Source: CAYJAZ01 sp964368455 (GTDB taxonomy: Bacteria > Desulfobacterota > Desulfovibrionia > Desulfovibrionales > Desulfovibrionaceae). From it: 14,737 nucleotides of DNA. Of this stretch, positions 14,071 through 14,737 are shown piece after piece; within the stretch, counting starts at the first letter, position 1; the number at the start of each line of letters is the position of its first letter. A model generated the notes under the pieces. That model saw nothing but the letters and a program-made list of their open reading frames with translations, made no database searches and was not told the origin of the DNA. The position numbers and the translations under genes were made by a program. The stretch lies in contig CAYJAZ010000040.1 of NCBI GenBank assembly GCA_964368455.1, positions 1-14,737 of the forward strand, given 5' to 3'.

Positions 14071-14294
14071 CACATTTGGAACAAAGTGACAAATGGAAAA
14101 TTGTTTATAATTAAAATAAATTTCTCACTATTTTAAAGCGAAACAGTATTTAATGTTTTGGTGCGAAGCAACAAAACTTTAAAACTTTTTCGCAAATAAA
14201 AAAAATAAAAACTACTTTAGCCACTTATCTACGCACTCATCTTGCCTCATTGGGGTTTCCAAAGGGGTTCAACTCCTTTGGCCGCCGGAGGCAA
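14071..14294 (+). repeat. Dispersed modular repeat, copy C
   Basis: This copy has the same orientation and module order as copy A. Module I is CATTTG (14073-14078) / CAAATG (14090-14095) around GAACAAAGTGA. Module II is the hairpin 14138-14193, with the same outer GCGAAA/TTTCGC stem and TTTAA/TTAAA. Its inner arms carry two mismatches, at T-T and G-A. Module III is CCAAAGG (14259-14265) / CCTTTGG (14275-14281) followed by GCCGCCGGAGGC (14281-14292). Between modules II and III it shares AATAAAAACTA and ACTTTAGC with copy B. It lies only about 35 nt from the terminator of the minus-strand gene. Confidence 0.88.
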
Positions 14295-14329
14295 AAAAAA
14301 ATGTCGAAGACAAAAAAACAAAACACTAA

Positions 14330-14365
14330 AAAAGCCGTATTCCTTTTATAAGAAATACGGCTTTT
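14330..14365. terminator. Bidirectional terminator after pnp
   Basis: AAAAGCCGTATT (14330-14341) pairs with AATACGGCTTTT (14354-14365) around a 12-nt loop. On the reverse strand the stem is followed by a T-run (the A-run before 14330), 18 nt after the pnp stop. It therefore ends that gene's transcript and could also stop + strand read-through from the repeats. Confidence 0.8.
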
Positions 14366-14383
14366 ATATTAGTTATTTATAGA

Positions 14384-14737
14384 TTAATCTCTATTGTTAT
14401 CTCTGTATGGCTTTCTATCACGTCCGCCGTCTCTGCGGTTATCTCTGCCGCCATCTCTACGGTTATCTCTACCGCCTTCGCGTCTAGGTGGACGAGCTGT
14501 AGATTCTGGTGTCCATTCAATGCCTTGCTCTTCTAAAAGAATAGCTTTGCGTGATGCACGAACTTTATCGCCGTTGATTTCAATAACTTTGACTTGCATT
14601 TCTTGTCCAACAGTTACAAAATCTTCTGCTTTTTCAACACGAGCAGTGTCTAATTGTGAAACGTGAACTAAAGCTTCTAAATTAGGTAATATTTCAACAA
14701 TAGCACCAATTTCCATAACTTTTTTCACTTTAGCAGC
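14384..14737 (-). CDS. pnp: Polynucleotide phosphorylase, C-terminal part (partial)
   Basis: The reading frame enters at the window edge and shows the last 117 residues. The first 75 or so form an S1 RNA-binding domain: VMEIGAIVEILPNLEALVHVSQLD, then RVEKAEDFVTVGQEMQVKVIEI and KVRASRKAILLEEQG. The spacing and ending match the C-terminal S1 domain of PNPase, the phosphorolytic 3'-5' exoribonuclease of the mRNA decay machinery. The tail is a basic, Arg/Gly/Asp-rich low-complexity segment with GGRDNRRD units. The catalytic core and KH domain lie outside the window. The main alternative is another S1 protein such as ribosomal protein S1, which normally lacks such a tail. The gene ends at a good terminator. 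Confidence 0.72.
   Translation of the reverse strand, partial: AAKVKKVMEIGAIVEILPNLEALVHVSQLDTARVEKAEDFVTVGQEMQVKVIEINGDKVRASRKAILLEEQGIEWTPESTARPPRREGGRDNRRDGGRDNRRDGGRDRKPYRDNNRD
14421..14482 (-). repeat. 24-bp in-frame tandem repeat encoding GGRDNRRD
   Basis: Units at 14421-14444 and 14445-14468, with a partial unit to about 14482, encode repeated G-G-R-D-N-R-R-D in the tail of the S1 protein. The DNA units differ at a few positions, including silent ones, so the duplication is not brand new. The segment is markedly richer in G+C than its surroundings. Number variation between strains is likely for such a unit. Confidence 0.7.

Larger units (their letters stand above)
13705..14383. other. 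Gene-free block of repeats
   Basis: These 679 nt have no supportable reading frame. In order they hold: repeat copy B inverted (13725-13945), a different short repeat (13961-14010), an AT-rich stretch of about 60 nt with nothing recognisable, repeat copy C in direct orientation (14071-14294), and the terminator shared with the gene on the minus strand (14330-14365). No promoter pair or RNA gene was recognised. Confidence 0.7.

Noticed and set aside
13725..14294. Insertion sequence or miniature transposon bounded by inverted repeats
   Set aside because: Copies B and C are themselves complete repeats. No transposase frame lies between them, no terminal inverted repeats bound a single copy, and no target-site duplication was found.
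61..14294. CRISPR array
   Set aside because: There are only three dispersed copies of about 220 nt, with no regular spacers, and no cas genes in the window.
14394..14666. Open frame of 90 codons on the + strand opposite pnp
   Set aside because: It is a repetitive Pro/Leu/Ser/Arg translation of the antisense of the GGRDNRRD-coding repeat, with no ribosome-binding site or family signature.

Overview
The window is AT-rich (about one third G+C by eye) and reads as Gram-negative chromosomal DNA. It carries a glycosyltransferase family 9 (LPS heptosyltransferase-type) gene, a lipoprotein, NiFe-hydrogenase maturation genes and an RNase E/G-type endoribonuclease. The hyp genes, the RNase E/G architecture and the dispersed GC-rich repeat modules fit a low-GC member of the Desulfovibrionales, but no ribosomal RNA or other marker is present, so that placement is only an inference.

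Layout. 1-54: the 3' tail of an unidentified + strand gene. 61-281: first copy (A) of a dispersed modular repeat. 381-2551: hypD-hypE, which build the Fe(CN)2CO ligands of NiFe hydrogenases, ending in a 13-bp tandem repeat and a bidirectional terminator. 2753-4123 (minus): a 59-residue single-span membrane protein with its own promoter, and a family 9 glycosyltransferase. 4280-6573 (plus): ribF (FMN/FAD synthesis), then hisB (histidine synthesis) with a good promoter, and an unrecognised lipoprotein, closed by a terminator. 6689-8028 (minus): pgeF and fau, overlapping by 7 nt. 8029-8572: a 544-nt divergent control region with palindromes. 8573-11749: a 1058-residue RNase E/G whose catalytic part is C-terminal behind about 575 residues of low-complexity basic N/Q-rich sequence. 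11828-13704: queA (queuosine tRNA modification) and an acyl-ACP thioesterase-like gene. 13705-14383: a 679-nt non-coding block holding two more copies of the modular repeat (B inverted, C direct) with a second repeat type between them, and a terminator. 14384-14737 (minus): the C-terminus of a probable polynucleotide phosphorylase with an Arg/Gly/Asp-rich tandem-repeat tail.

Most genes are ordinary housekeeping genes. The least explained signal is the roughly 220-nt repeat family, present three times. Its flanking blocks are almost invariant, while the arms of its two internal hairpins differ between copies and still pair. That is compensatory change and points to selection on structure. The other points of note are the inverted architecture of the RNase E/G protein, with a possible degradosome partner (pnp) in the same window, and several small motif departures (RibF HxAH, thioesterase missing the usual Asn) that merit checking.
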